64,000 nucleotides of DNA from positions 2,108,001-2,172,000 of the forward strand of contig NZ_CP036401.1 of NCBI RefSeq assembly GCF_004322755.1, read 5' to 3'. Source of the DNA: Pseudoduganella albidiflava (GTDB lineage Bacteria; Pseudomonadota; Gammaproteobacteria; Burkholderiales; Burkholderiaceae_D). Numbering within the stretch: the first letter of the stretch is position 1; each line of letters begins with the position of its first letter. The notes under the pieces were generated by a model. The model searched no databases, had not been told where the DNA came from, and saw nothing but the letters and a program-made list of their open reading frames with translations. This document shows positions 37,463-45,322 of the stretch, piece after piece. Made by a program: the position numbers and the translations under genes.

Positions 37463-38734
37463 ATGAAGAAACGCATCGTCACGGCCGCGCTCGCGGCCGG
37501 CATGTTCGCGGCCCTGCCGCACGCCCAGGCTGCCACGCCAGCCCAGCAGGCCGGTGGCAGCAAGGCCATCATGCTGCAGGGCTTCCACTGGAATTCGTCC
37601 GGCCATACCCGGCCGGACTGGTACAACACGCTGTTCGACCGCGTCGACGACGTGGCCGCGCTGGGCATCACCCATGTGTGGTTCCCGCCGTCTTCCGATT
37701 CGGCCGCCCGCGAGGGTTATTTGCCGCGCCAGCTCAACTCGCTCACGTCCGCCTACGGCAGCCAGGCCGAATTGACGAACGTCGTGGCGGCCTTCAAGGC
37801 CCGCGGCGTCCAGTCGATCGCCGACATCGTCGTCAACCACCGGGTGGGCACCACGAGCTGGGCCGACTTCACCAATCCGACATGGAGCAAGGCCGCCGTG
37901 GTCAATGGCGACGAATGCAATTGCGGCCAGGGTAGCGGCGATACGGGCGACGGATTTTCGGCCGGGCGCGATCTCGACCACACGAACACGGGAGAAGTCC
38001 AGAACGGCATCGTCACCTGGCTGAACGGCACGATCAAGCCGGCCGGCTTCACCGGCCTGCGGTTCGACTACGTCAAGGGTTTCAGCGCCGCGTACGCCGG
38101 CAAGTATTCGAACGCGTTCGCGCCGGACTTCTGCGTGGGCGAGCTGTGGGGCGATTTCAATCCGAACGACATGAACGCGCACCGGCAAGCCATCATGAAC
38201 TGGATCGACGGCACCGGCCAGTCGTGCGGCGCATTCGACTTCACCACCAAGGCGATCCTGAACGACGCCCTGGCCAACGGCAATTACTGGCGCCTGAAGG
38301 ACAGCAGCGGCAAGCCGCAGGGCGCGCTGGGCTGGTGGCCGGCCATGTCGGTCACCTTCGTCGACAACCACGACACCGGTCCGTCCGAAAGCTGCGGCAC
38401 GGGCCAGAACCATTGGCCGGTCCCCTGCGGCAGCGTGATGGAAGGCTATGCCTACATCCTGTCCCATCCGGGCATTCCGACCGTGTATTACCCGCACGTC
38501 TACGACTGGAATTTGCGGACGCCGATTGCCGCGCTGATCAACGCGCGCAAGGCGGCCGGTGTGCACTCCACCTCCGCCGTGGCGATCCAGCAGGCCACAC
38601 AGGGGCTGTATGCGGCGATCGTTACCGGGAGTTCACGCCAGCTGGCCATGAAGATCGGGCCGAACAGCTGGAGCCCGGGCAGCGGTTGGACCTTGCAGGC
38701 ATCGGGGAATAATTACGCCGTCTGGATGAAATAA
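37463..38734 (+). CDS. Secreted alpha-amylase (GH13)
   Basis: A 423-residue secreted amylase. The signal peptide is cleaved near 'AQAATP'. GH13 motifs are in order: 'ADIVVNHR', 'GLRFDYVKGF' (nucleophile Asp202), 'GELWGDF' (acid/base Glu227) and 'FVDNHDTG' (Asp304). The 'LQGFHWNSSG..RPDWYN' opening places it near plant-type and maltotetraose-forming amylases. It has a short C-terminal beta domain and no starch-binding module. GGAGGAG lies 7 bases before ATG 37463. Its own promoter and operator-like site precede it; no maltose genes are nearby. Confidence 0.95.
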   Translation: MKKRIVTAALAAGMFAALPHAQAATPAQQAGGSKAIMLQGFHWNSSGHTRPDWYNTLFDRVDDVAALGITHVWFPPSSDSAAREGYLPRQLNSLTSAYGSQAELTNVVAAFKARGVQSIADIVVNHRVGTTSWADFTNPTWSKAAVVNGDECNCGQGSGDTGDGFSAGRDLDHTNTGEVQNGIVTWLNGTIKPAGFTGLRFDYVKGFSAAYAGKYSNAFAPDFCVGELWGDFNPNDMNAHRQAIMNWIDGTGQSCGAFDFTTKAILNDALANGNYWRLKDSSGKPQGALGWWPAMSVTFVDNHDTGPSESCGTGQNHWPVPCGSVMEGYAYILSHPGIPTVYYPHVYDWNLRTPIAALINARKAAGVHSTSAVAIQQATQGLYAAIVTGSSRQLAMKIGPNSWSPGSGWTLQASGNNYAVWMK

Positions 38735-38948
38735 GGTTTTTCGTCTCGCGCCGTCCGCGCCTGTTTGCTTGAGGATCCGGCGAACGACGCGGGCGCAGCA
38801 CCCCGCGACACGCTGGCCGCGTGCGCAGCCGCTGGCGAATCCGGCTTGAACTGGTCGAATGAATTGGTGACCGTCACCGTTCCCTGGCCACTGTTTTTTC
38901 GGTGCTATGATTGACTTTCCATTAACTGGTGTCCAGTAGGAGGCAAGC

Positions 38949-39530
38949 ATGGCAGCAAAATCCATTCTGTTCCTGACCGGCGATTTCGCCGAAGACTACG
39001 AAACCATGGTGCCGTTCCAGGCGCTGCAGGCGGTGGGGCATACGGTGCACGCGGTGTGTCCCGGCAAGAAGGCCGGCGACAAGATCAAGACGGCGATCCA
39101 TGATTTCGAGGGCGACCAGACCTACACGGAAAAGCCGGGCCACCAGTTCGCGCTGAACGCGGCGTTCGACGAGGTGGACGTGGCGAACTACGATGCGCTG
39201 GCGATCGCCGGCGGCCGCGCGCCGGAATACCTGCGCCTGAATCCCCGCGTGATCGAGATCGTCAGGCAGTTCGCGGAAAGCGGCAAGCCCATCGCCGCGG
39301 TGTGCCATGGCGCGCAGTTGCTGGCGGCGGCGGATGTCATCCGCGGCCACAAGATCAGCTGCTATCCCGCCTGCGCGCCCGAAGTGAAGCTGGCCGGCGC
39401 CGAATTCGCCGACATCGCCGTCGACGCCGCCGTCACCGACGGGCAGTTCATCACCGCGCCGGCATGGCCCGCGCATCCGCAATGGATCGCGCAATTCCTG
39501 CGCAAGCTGGGCACGGAAATCAAGCTCTGA
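38949..39530 (+). CDS. DJ-1/PfpI family protein
   Basis: A 193-residue protein of the DJ-1/PfpI superfamily with the nucleophilic-elbow Cys in 'AVCHGAQLL' (Cys119) and '[16 protein letters not shown]' supplying the partner Glu. Members act as glyoxalase III, deglycase-like or stress-response proteins; the exact activity is not evident. AGGAGG precedes the start. It stands alone after the amylase gene, separated by about 210 bases in which nothing else is visible. Confidence 0.9.
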   Translation: MAAKSILFLTGDFAEDYETMVPFQALQAVGHTVHAVCPGKKAGDKIKTAIHDFEGDQTYTEKPGHQFALNAAFDEVDVANYDALAIAGGRAPEYLRLNPRVIEIVRQFAESGKPIAAVCHGAQLLAAADVIRGHKISCYPACAPEVKLAGAEFADIAVDAAVTDGQFITAPAWPAHPQWIAQFLRKLGTEIKL

Positions 39531-39585
39531 GCCGCCCGCGCCCTGACCCGCCCGCGGCGCACGGCAGCGGGCGTCAAAACCGCCG

Positions 39586-40422
39586 CTACAGCTGCGGCGC
39601 GTGCCAGCGCAGGTGGTCTTCGATGAACGTGGCGATGAAGTAGTACCCGTGGTCGTAGCCGGCATGCCGGCGCAGCGTCAGCGGCTGGCTGGCCGCCGCG
39701 CAGGCCGTTTCAAACAGTTCGGGTTTCAGCTGCTCGTGCAGGAACTTGTCGCCCAGCCCCTGGTCGATGAGGATCCCGTTCGGAAACGGTGTGCAGCGGT
39801 GCGCCATCAGCACCGTGGCATCGTGTTCGGCCCACGTGAATTCGTCGGTGCCCAGGTAGCCCGTGAACGCCTTGCGGCCCCACGGGCACTGGCTCGGCGC
39901 GGCGATCGGCGCGAATGCCGACACCGACTTGAACAGCTCCGGCCGGCGCAGCGCCAGCGTCAGCGCGCCGTGGCCGCCCATCGAATGGCCGAAGATGCCG
40001 ATCCGGCCGCCGTCGACCGGCAACTCGCGTACCACCAGTTCGCGCAGCTCGTGGATATAGCTCTCCATCCGGTAGTGCGTGGCCCAGGGCTGCTGCGTGG
40101 CGTCGAGATAGAAGCCGGCGCCCGCGCCGAAATCCCATGCATCCGTTTCACCGGGCACATTGGCGCCGCGCGGGCTGGTATCCGGCGCCACCAGCACCAG
40201 GCCCAGTTCGGCCGCCACGCGCTGGGCGCCGGCCTTGATGGCGAACGTCTCCTCGGTGCACGTCAGCCCCGCCAGGTAGAACAGCGCCGGCAGTTTCGCG
40301 TCGCCGGCGTGCGGCGGGATGAAGACGGAAAAGCGCATCGGCAGCCCGGTCGCCTGCGCGTCGTGCTTGTAGAAACGCTGCACGCCGCCGTGGCAGGCGT
40401 GTTCGCTGACCAGTTCGAGCAT
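39586..40422 (-). CDS. S-formylglutathione hydrolase
   Basis: A 278-residue alpha/beta hydrolase of the esterase D type, the usual family length. Nucleophile Ser is in 'GIFGHSMGGHGAL', with catalytic His in 'GYDHGYYF'; 'YLAGLTCTEETF' and 'DTSPRG' are diagnostic. It hydrolyses S-formylglutathione to formate and glutathione in formaldehyde detoxification. Its usual partner, glutathione-dependent formaldehyde dehydrogenase, is not in the window. The start MLELVSEH was chosen from family length; the longer frame upstream is not protein-like. Confidence 0.93.
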   Translation of the reverse strand: MLELVSEHACHGGVQRFYKHDAQATGLPMRFSVFIPPHAGDAKLPALFYLAGLTCTEETFAIKAGAQRVAAELGLVLVAPDTSPRGANVPGETDAWDFGAGAGFYLDATQQPWATHYRMESYIHELRELVVRELPVDGGRIGIFGHSMGGHGALTLALRRPELFKSVSAFAPIAAPSQCPWGRKAFTGYLGTDEFTWAEHDATVLMAHRCTPFPNGILIDQGLGDKFLHEQLKPELFETACAAASQPLTLRRHAGYDHGYYFIATFIEDHLRWHAPQL

Positions 40423-40562
40423 GGTGATCCCCTTGGCATATCGATAAGTGTCCGCATTGTACTGCACACCGCGCAGCTCGCCCCGAGGGGTGCGACGTCA
40501 CGGCCGATCTTGCTATATAGTCATCTAACGGATGAGTTTTTCTTGCATCACCGGTCATCATG

Positions 40563-40586
40563 AACTACATTTGCGCAAATGTAGTT
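40563..40586. promoter_or_regulatory. 24-bp perfect palindrome upstream of the cation:proton antiporter gene
   Basis: AACTACATTTGC is followed directly by its exact reverse complement. It sits 48 bases before the antiporter start and about 140 bases from the divergent S-formylglutathione hydrolase start. No T-run follows, so it is not a terminator. A dimeric regulator binding site is the simplest reading. Confidence 0.6.
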
Positions 40587-40633
40587 TCTGCCGATCCTGC
40601 CCGGCCCAAGTATTCAACAACAGGAGGAACCCT

Positions 40634-41815
40634 ATGCCAGATTTCCTGGTAATCTCGGCCGATCTCGCGTGGCCGCTCGCTGTACTGCTCGCCTGGCTTG
40701 CCGGCGAATTCATTCACCGCTGGACCCGCCTTCCCCGTATCAGTGTGTATGGCCTGGTCGGCTTCTTGTGTGCCCAGGCATTCCCGGAGCTGTTCGCCAC
40801 GGAATCGGGCAATCCCGTCATCGTCATGGCCAACGTCGCGTTCGGCCTCATCCTGTTCGAGCTGGGTTACCGGGTCAACCTGAACTGGCTGCGGGTCAAC
40901 CCCTGGGTGGCGATCAGCGGCCTGGCCGAGACCTTCGCCACCTTCGCCGTGGTCTACCTGATCGCCAGCGCGTGGGGCGTGCCGTCGATGACGGCGCTGC
41001 TGCTCGCTTCGCTGGCGATGTCGACATCGCCGGCCGGCGTGCTGCGCGTCGTCAACGAGGCACGCAGCTCCGGGCAGGTCACCGAGCGCGTGCTGCACCT
41101 GGTGGCGCTGAACTGCGTGCTGGCCGTGCTCACGTTCAAGGTCATCGTCGGCTTCTGGGTGTTCGAGACCTCCGGCAGCCTGACCCAGGCGATTTCGCTG
41201 AGCGCGATCGAACTGGTCTCGTCGGCGCTGCTGGGCGCGGTGTGCGGCATGCTGGTACCGGCCGTGCTGCGTCACCTGGGTAACCTCGCGCGCGAAGGCA
41301 CGCTGGCATTCGCGCTGGTAGTCGTGATCCTCGTCGCGATCACGCATGCCACCGACCTGTCGCCCGTGCTGGCCACGCTGGCCTTCGGCCTGACGGCGCG
41401 CCACCGCCGCGTGGCCTTCACGCGCACGCAGCGCAATTTCGGCGCCATCGGCGAACTGCTGGCGATCCTGCTGTTCGTGTTCGCCGTGTCCACGCTGTCG
41501 TGGGATAACGTGGTCAATGGCGGCATGCTTGCCTTCGTGCTGCTGCTGGCCCGCTTCGTCGTGAAGACGGCCGGCGTGGCCGCGTTCTCGCAGCTGTCCG
41601 GCATCCCGTGGCGCAAGGGGCTGGCCACCGGCATGGCGCTGGCGCCGATGTCCGTGTTCGTGGTGCTGCTGCTCGAACAGACAAAGAATTCCGGGGTCGT
41701 GCTGGTCGACGAGCTGGCGGCCGTGGCGGCGATGACCGTGTTCATGGAAGTGCTCGGTCCCATCATCACCCAGCGTGCCCTGATCTGGGCCCGCGAAACG
41801 TCGAAGGAGGTATAA
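40634..41815 (+). CDS. Cation:proton antiporter (CPA2-like)
   Basis: A 393-residue membrane protein with about twelve hydrophobic segments and the 'LLLASLAMSTSPAGVLRVVNE' central helix typical of Na+/H+ or K+/H+ exchangers of the KefB-like group. It has no C-terminal nucleotide-binding domain, so it is shorter than Kef proteins. AGGAGG lies 6 bases before ATG 40634. The YbdK-type ligase gene starts 3 bases after its stop, so the two are co-transcribed; a functional link through glutathione-like thiols or peptides is possible but unproven. Confidence 0.88.
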   Translation: MPDFLVISADLAWPLAVLLAWLAGEFIHRWTRLPRISVYGLVGFLCAQAFPELFATESGNPVIVMANVAFGLILFELGYRVNLNWLRVNPWVAISGLAETFATFAVVYLIASAWGVPSMTALLLASLAMSTSPAGVLRVVNEARSSGQVTERVLHLVALNCVLAVLTFKVIVGFWVFETSGSLTQAISLSAIELVSSALLGAVCGMLVPAVLRHLGNLAREGTLAFALVVVILVAITHATDLSPVLATLAFGLTARHRRVAFTRTQRNFGAIGELLAILLFVFAVSTLSWDNVVNGGMLAFVLLLARFVVKTAGVAAFSQLSGIPWRKGLATGMALAPMSVFVVLLLEQTKNSGVVLVDELAAVAAMTVFMEVLGPIITQRALIWARETSKEV

Positions 41816-41818
41816 GCG

Positions 41819-42940
41819 ATGGCACTGGAACCGTTCAAGGAATCGACGCCGTTGACGATGGGCGTGGAACTGGAGCTGCAGCTGGTCAGTTTTTCGGATT
41901 ACGACCTCACCGCGTCGAGCCCGGACCTGCTGCACCTGCTGGCGCAAAAGCCGTTCCCCGGCCACGTGACGCCGGAGATCACGGAAAGCATGATCGAGAT
42001 TAACAGCGACGTGCACACCCGCCACAGCGAGCTGCTGGCCCAGCTGCACGAGGTGCGCGATACGCTGGTGGACGCGGCCGAGCGGCTCAACATCGGCATC
42101 TGCGGCGGCGGCACGCACCCGTTCCAGAAGTGGGTGGACCGCCGCATCTTCGAGAAACCCCGCTTCAAGGAAGTGTCGTCGCTGTACGGCTACCTGGCCA
42201 AGCAGTTCACCGTGTTCGGCCAGCACGTGCACATCGGCACCGGCAATGGCGACAACGCGCTGTTCCTGCTGCACTCGCTGTCGCGCTACCTGCCGCACTT
42301 CATCGCGCTGTCGGCCTCGTCGCCGTTCGTGCAGGGTGGCGACACGCTGTTCAACTCGGCGCGGCTGAATTCCGTGTTCGCCTTCCCGATGAGCGGCCGC
42401 GCGCCGTTCACGCTGTCCTGGGACGATTTCGCCAACGGCTACTTCGCCAAGATGGAGCACACGGGCGTCATCAAGAGCATGAAGGACTTCTACTGGGACC
42501 TGCGGCCCAAGCCCGAATACGGCACGATCGAGCTGCGCGTGTGCGACACGCCGCTGACGGTGGAACGGGCCGCGGCGCTGGCCTCGTACCTGCAGGCGCT
42601 GTGCGCCTACCTGCTGGACCGCAAGGAAGAAGCGCCGGCCGAAGACGATTACCTGGTCTACAACTACAACCGCTTCCAGGCCTGCCGCTTCGGGCTCGAC
42701 GGCACCATCGTGCACCCGAAGACCTACGAGAGCCTGTCGCTGCGCGAGGATATCCTCACCACGTTGCGGCGCATGGACCCGTATGCCGAGAAGCTGGGCG
42801 GCGGCGCCGCGCTGAACCACCTGATGCAGGTGACGCACATGGGCAGCGATGCGCAATACCTGCGCGACCAGTTCGCCGCCAGCGGCAGCGTGGAAGGCAT
42901 CGTGGATGCCGCCGTGCAGCGTTTCCGCGGCCGGCGCTGA
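41819..42940 (+). CDS. YbdK-type carboxylate-amine ligase (glutamate-cysteine ligase 2 family)
   Basis: A 373-residue member of the GCS2 family. ATP/metal ligands are visible in '[11 protein letters not shown]', '[14 protein letters not shown]', '[13 protein letters not shown]' and '[11 protein letters not shown]'. YbdK-group enzymes join glutamate to an amine or cysteine weakly and their natural product is often unknown. AAGGAGG overlaps the end of the antiporter gene. A gamma-glutamyl-specific amidohydrolase-like gene lies on the opposite strand 250 bases away, so opposite gamma-glutamyl reactions may be encoded side by side. Confidence 0.9.
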   Translation: MALEPFKESTPLTMGVELELQLVSFSDYDLTASSPDLLHLLAQKPFPGHVTPEITESMIEINSDVHTRHSELLAQLHEVRDTLVDAAERLNIGICGGGTHPFQKWVDRRIFEKPRFKEVSSLYGYLAKQFTVFGQHVHIGTGNGDNALFLLHSLSRYLPHFIALSASSPFVQGGDTLFNSARLNSVFAFPMSGRAPFTLSWDDFANGYFAKMEHTGVIKSMKDFYWDLRPKPEYGTIELRVCDTPLTVERAAALASYLQALCAYLLDRKEEAPAEDDYLVYNYNRFQACRFGLDGTIVHPKTYESLSLREDILTTLRRMDPYAEKLGGGAALNHLMQVTHMGSDAQYLRDQFAASGSVEGIVDAAVQRFRGRR

Positions 42941-43007
42941 CGGTGGCCGGGCTTGGTGTCGGACACTGGTGTTGAAACAGGAGCCGGACCCTTCTGCCGC
43001 TTGGATA

Positions 43008-43094
43008 AGCCCACCCAAGTGCAAACTCCGGGGTCAGACCCGGCGGGTCTGACCCCAGCCCTTCGCCGTTGGGGTGAATGCATGCGCTTTCAAT
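43008..43094. repeat. Family B solo repeat, copy B3
   Basis: The perfect 27-base palindrome at 43030-43056 (arm GGGGTCAGACCCG, central G) is flanked by the conserved family B borders: CCCAAGTGCAAA on the left and GTTGGGGTGAATGCATGCG on the right. The internal core is absent. Just right of it are two 16-base direct repeats (43118-43133 and 43139-43154, 14 of 16 identical, CGTCCC..ctgtttg). Confidence 0.8.
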
Positions 43095-43190
43095 GCGTTG
43101 GGTGACACTTGACTTAACGTCCCCATCTGTTTGGCTTCCGTCCCTAACTGTTTGAAAAAGTGTCCGAGACCAGACCCTCGAGGGCACAGG

Positions 43191-44138
43191 TCAAAACCGC
43201 GTCTCCCGCGCCACGCGCAGGAAACTGTCGAGAATGCCCGTGCAGTCCAGCAGCTCCTGCCCGCCGGCGCGGTGGAATTCGGGGTGCCACTGCAGGCCCA
43301 TCACGAACGGCGCCTTGCGGTAGCGGATCGCCTCGATCATCCCGTCCGGCACCGACACCGCTTCCACGTCCATGTCGCGCCCCAGCGTCTTGACGGCCTG
43401 GTGGTGGATCGAGTTCACCACGCCGCCCGCGGTTTCCCGGAACAGCTTGGCCAGCGAGGAGCCGGGCGGGAAGCTGATCTCGTGCCGGTGCCGGTCGTAG
43501 TCGTCGTGCACGTGGGGCATGGCGGTCGGCACGTCGGTGGCGATGTCCTGGTACAGCGTGCCGCCGAAGGCCACGTTGATCAGCTGGCAGCCGCGGCAGA
43601 TGCCCAGCACGGGCTTGCCGGCTTCCACGAATTCATGCAGCAGTTCGAGCTCGTACATGTCGCGGGCGCGGTCGCCGCTCCATTCCGGGCGCGTCGGCGC
43701 TTCGGAATAGGTGTGCGGCGACACGTCGGCGCCGCCCTGCAGCACCAGGCCGTCGAGGTGCCGCGCGTAGTCGCGCAGCCGGATATTGGAGGGGTGCAGC
43801 AGGCCGCTGGTGTTCACGGTGGGGATCATGAACACCAGCACGTCGCGCGACATCACCCAGTGCGCGATCGACTCTTCCAGGTATTGCAGGTTCTTGCTGC
43901 GCAGCCCCGTGGCGCCCGCCTCGGGGTGGAAAATGCGCGCCGAGATGCCGATGCGCAGCGGCCGCTGCATCACGCGCCGCGTCAGCGCCGCGGCCAGCCG
44001 CTGGTAGCGGGCGCGGATCACACGGCCCCACAGGGTGAACACCGAATCGCCGGGGTCCAGGTAACGTGGCGAATCTTCCTTGCGGCGGCTGAACTCCCGG
44101 TCTGCCCCGCGCCGATCCTGCCGGCGCTCGTCTTCCAT
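43191..44138 (-). CDS. Class I glutamine-amidotransferase-like gamma-glutamyl hydrolase
   Basis: A 315-residue protein of the peptidase C26 family, as in gamma-glutamyl-GABA hydrolase PuuD. Nucleophile Cys is in 'LGICRGCQLINV', with His/Glu in 'GLQWHPEFH'; 'LQGGADVSP' is also typical. An extra Arg-rich N-terminus of about 55 residues precedes the domain. It would cleave gamma-glutamyl amides in the cytoplasm. AAGGA precedes the start, which lies 9 bases after the MarR gene stop, so the two form an operon. Confidence 0.88.
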   Translation of the reverse strand: MEDERRQDRRGADREFSRRKEDSPRYLDPGDSVFTLWGRVIRARYQRLAAALTRRVMQRPLRIGISARIFHPEAGATGLRSKNLQYLEESIAHWVMSRDVLVFMIPTVNTSGLLHPSNIRLRDYARHLDGLVLQGGADVSPHTYSEAPTRPEWSGDRARDMYELELLHEFVEAGKPVLGICRGCQLINVAFGGTLYQDIATDVPTAMPHVHDDYDRHRHEISFPPGSSLAKLFRETAGGVVNSIHHQAVKTLGRDMDVEAVSVPDGMIEAIRYRKAPFVMGLQWHPEFHRAGGQELLDCTGILDSFLRVARETRF

Positions 44139-44147
44139 ACGGTTCCT

Positions 44148-44681
44148 TTACATCGTGAAGGGCAGCGGCTGCAGGCCGAACTCTTCGTCGAGGTCTTCGA
44201 TCGATTCCAGCAGGCCCTGCAGGCCCGCGTTCAGGTTGGCCAGTCCGGCCACGTCCAGCTTGGCCAGCGCTTCCGGCAACAGGCCGCGCGCCGGCTTCGG
44301 GGCGGCATCCAGCAGGGCCAGTCCCGGTGCGGACAGTGCCAGTTTTACCACACGCGCATCATCGGAGTCGCGCGTCTTGACGACGTAGCCCTTCCGTACC
44401 AGCCCTTCGAGCAGGTTGCTGGTGGTGGTTTGCGCGATCGCCAGCCGCGCCGTGACCTGGCCCACGCGCAGGCCCGGCGTCTCGGCCAGCTCCTGCATGA
44501 TCCACAGCTGCGCGCCATTCACGCCGCACTGCTTTTCGACCCACAGCGAGTGGCGCTGCGCCGCGCGGATCACGATGCGCAGCTTCTGCAGCGCCTCCAG
44601 GTGCGGCGACGGTCCGGCTGGCTGGCGGTCGGCTTTCTCGGTACTCCTCATGGCTTGCGCTTCTCCCTTGCTGCGTGGCAT
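44148..44681 (-). CDS. MarR-family transcriptional regulator
   Basis: A 177-residue winged-helix regulator. The DNA-binding part (about residues 45-125) reads 'QLWIMQELAETPGLRVGQVTARLAIAQTTTSNLLEGLVRKGYVVKTRDSDDAR' in outline, a textbook MarR fold, with dimerisation helices at both ends. ATG 44681 is used; ATG 44651 is an alternative with GGGAG 11 bases upstream. An AT-rich inverted repeat lies immediately before the start, suggesting autoregulation. Operon with the gamma-glutamyl hydrolase gene. Confidence 0.88.
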   Translation of the reverse strand: MPRSKGEAQAMRSTEKADRQPAGPSPHLEALQKLRIVIRAAQRHSLWVEKQCGVNGAQLWIMQELAETPGLRVGQVTARLAIAQTTTSNLLEGLVRKGYVVKTRDSDDARVVKLALSAPGLALLDAAPKPARGLLPEALAKLDVAGLANLNAGLQGLLESIEDLDEEFGLQPLPFTM

Positions 44682-44684
44682 GAA

Positions 44685-44702
44685 TATATTTTTAGGAATA
44701 TA
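44685..44702. promoter_or_regulatory. Probable MarR operator
   Basis: TATATT (44685-44690) and AATATA (44697-44702) form an inverted repeat with a 6-base spacer directly before the MarR start. MarR proteins bind such short AT-rich palindromes over their own promoters. The remaining roughly 280 bases to the next + strand gene show only the CCGTTACAA direct repeats at 44945 and 44960. Confidence 0.5.
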
Positions 44703-44944
44703 ATTTCGGTTTCGTCCATCGGACTTCCGCCCCGCGGTCGGCATTCCAGGCATGTGACGGCTGGTATGCGGCCGCGCACGACAGCTCGTCAGCGGCCGTA
44801 CAGGACGTTGGCAAGCAACGCGCGGGAGGCCCGAATGGTTTACTCGACCACACAGCGTCAACCGCACATTGCCGCCCGGATCGCCGGCGGCAGCGTACTG
44901 GCCGGCCGATGTGCGCAAGCCGGCAGGGCGTGCCCGGCGCGCCG

Positions 44945-44968
44945 CCGTTACAACGTAGTCCGTTACAA
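44945..44968. repeat. Short direct repeats before a small hypothetical gene
   Basis: CCGTTACAA occurs at 44945-44953 and again at 44960-44968, a 15-base period, ending 12 bases before the start of the next gene. This spacing could place two protein monomers on nearby faces of the helix; no regulator is assigned. Confidence 0.4.
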
Positions 44969-44980
44969 AGCAAAGAGCCG

Positions 44981-45301
44981 ATGAAGGAGATCAGTCCCGC
45001 ACTGCGCAGCTTCGTGTTGACGCTGCCATCCGTCCCGTTCCTGGAAGCGCTGTTGCTGCTGCACGGCGCGCCCGGCCAGATCTGGACCGCCGAAGCCATC
45101 GCGCAACGGCTGTACCTGCCCTCCGTCGCCCGGGCCGACGCCATCGTGACGGAACTGGCGGCGCGCGGCTTCTGTGCCTGCACGCCGGACGGGCAGCTGA
45201 TCTACCAGCCCGCCGACGAGGCGCTGCACGCACTGATCGCCGAACTGTGCCGCGAGTACCAGCAGCGCCTGATCGAAATCACCAGGCTCGTGCACGGGTA
45301 G
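44981..45301 (+). CDS. Small hypothetical protein with winged-helix-like pattern
   Basis: A 106-residue protein of unknown function. It begins 'MKEISPALRSFVLTLPSVPFLEALLLLHGAPGQ' and continues with 'WTAEAIAQRLYLPSVARADAIVTELAARGF', an arrangement like the helix-turn-helix of small winged-helix regulators, ending in a helical segment. There is no membrane segment. It points toward the convergent acyl-CoA synthetase-like gene. The call as a DNA-binding protein is only a suggestion from the helix pattern. Confidence 0.65.
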   Translation: MKEISPALRSFVLTLPSVPFLEALLLLHGAPGQIWTAEAIAQRLYLPSVARADAIVTELAARGFCACTPDGQLIYQPADEALHALIAELCREYQQRLIEITRLVHG

Positions 45302-45322
45302 CCAGGCGCCGGTCCGCCACGA

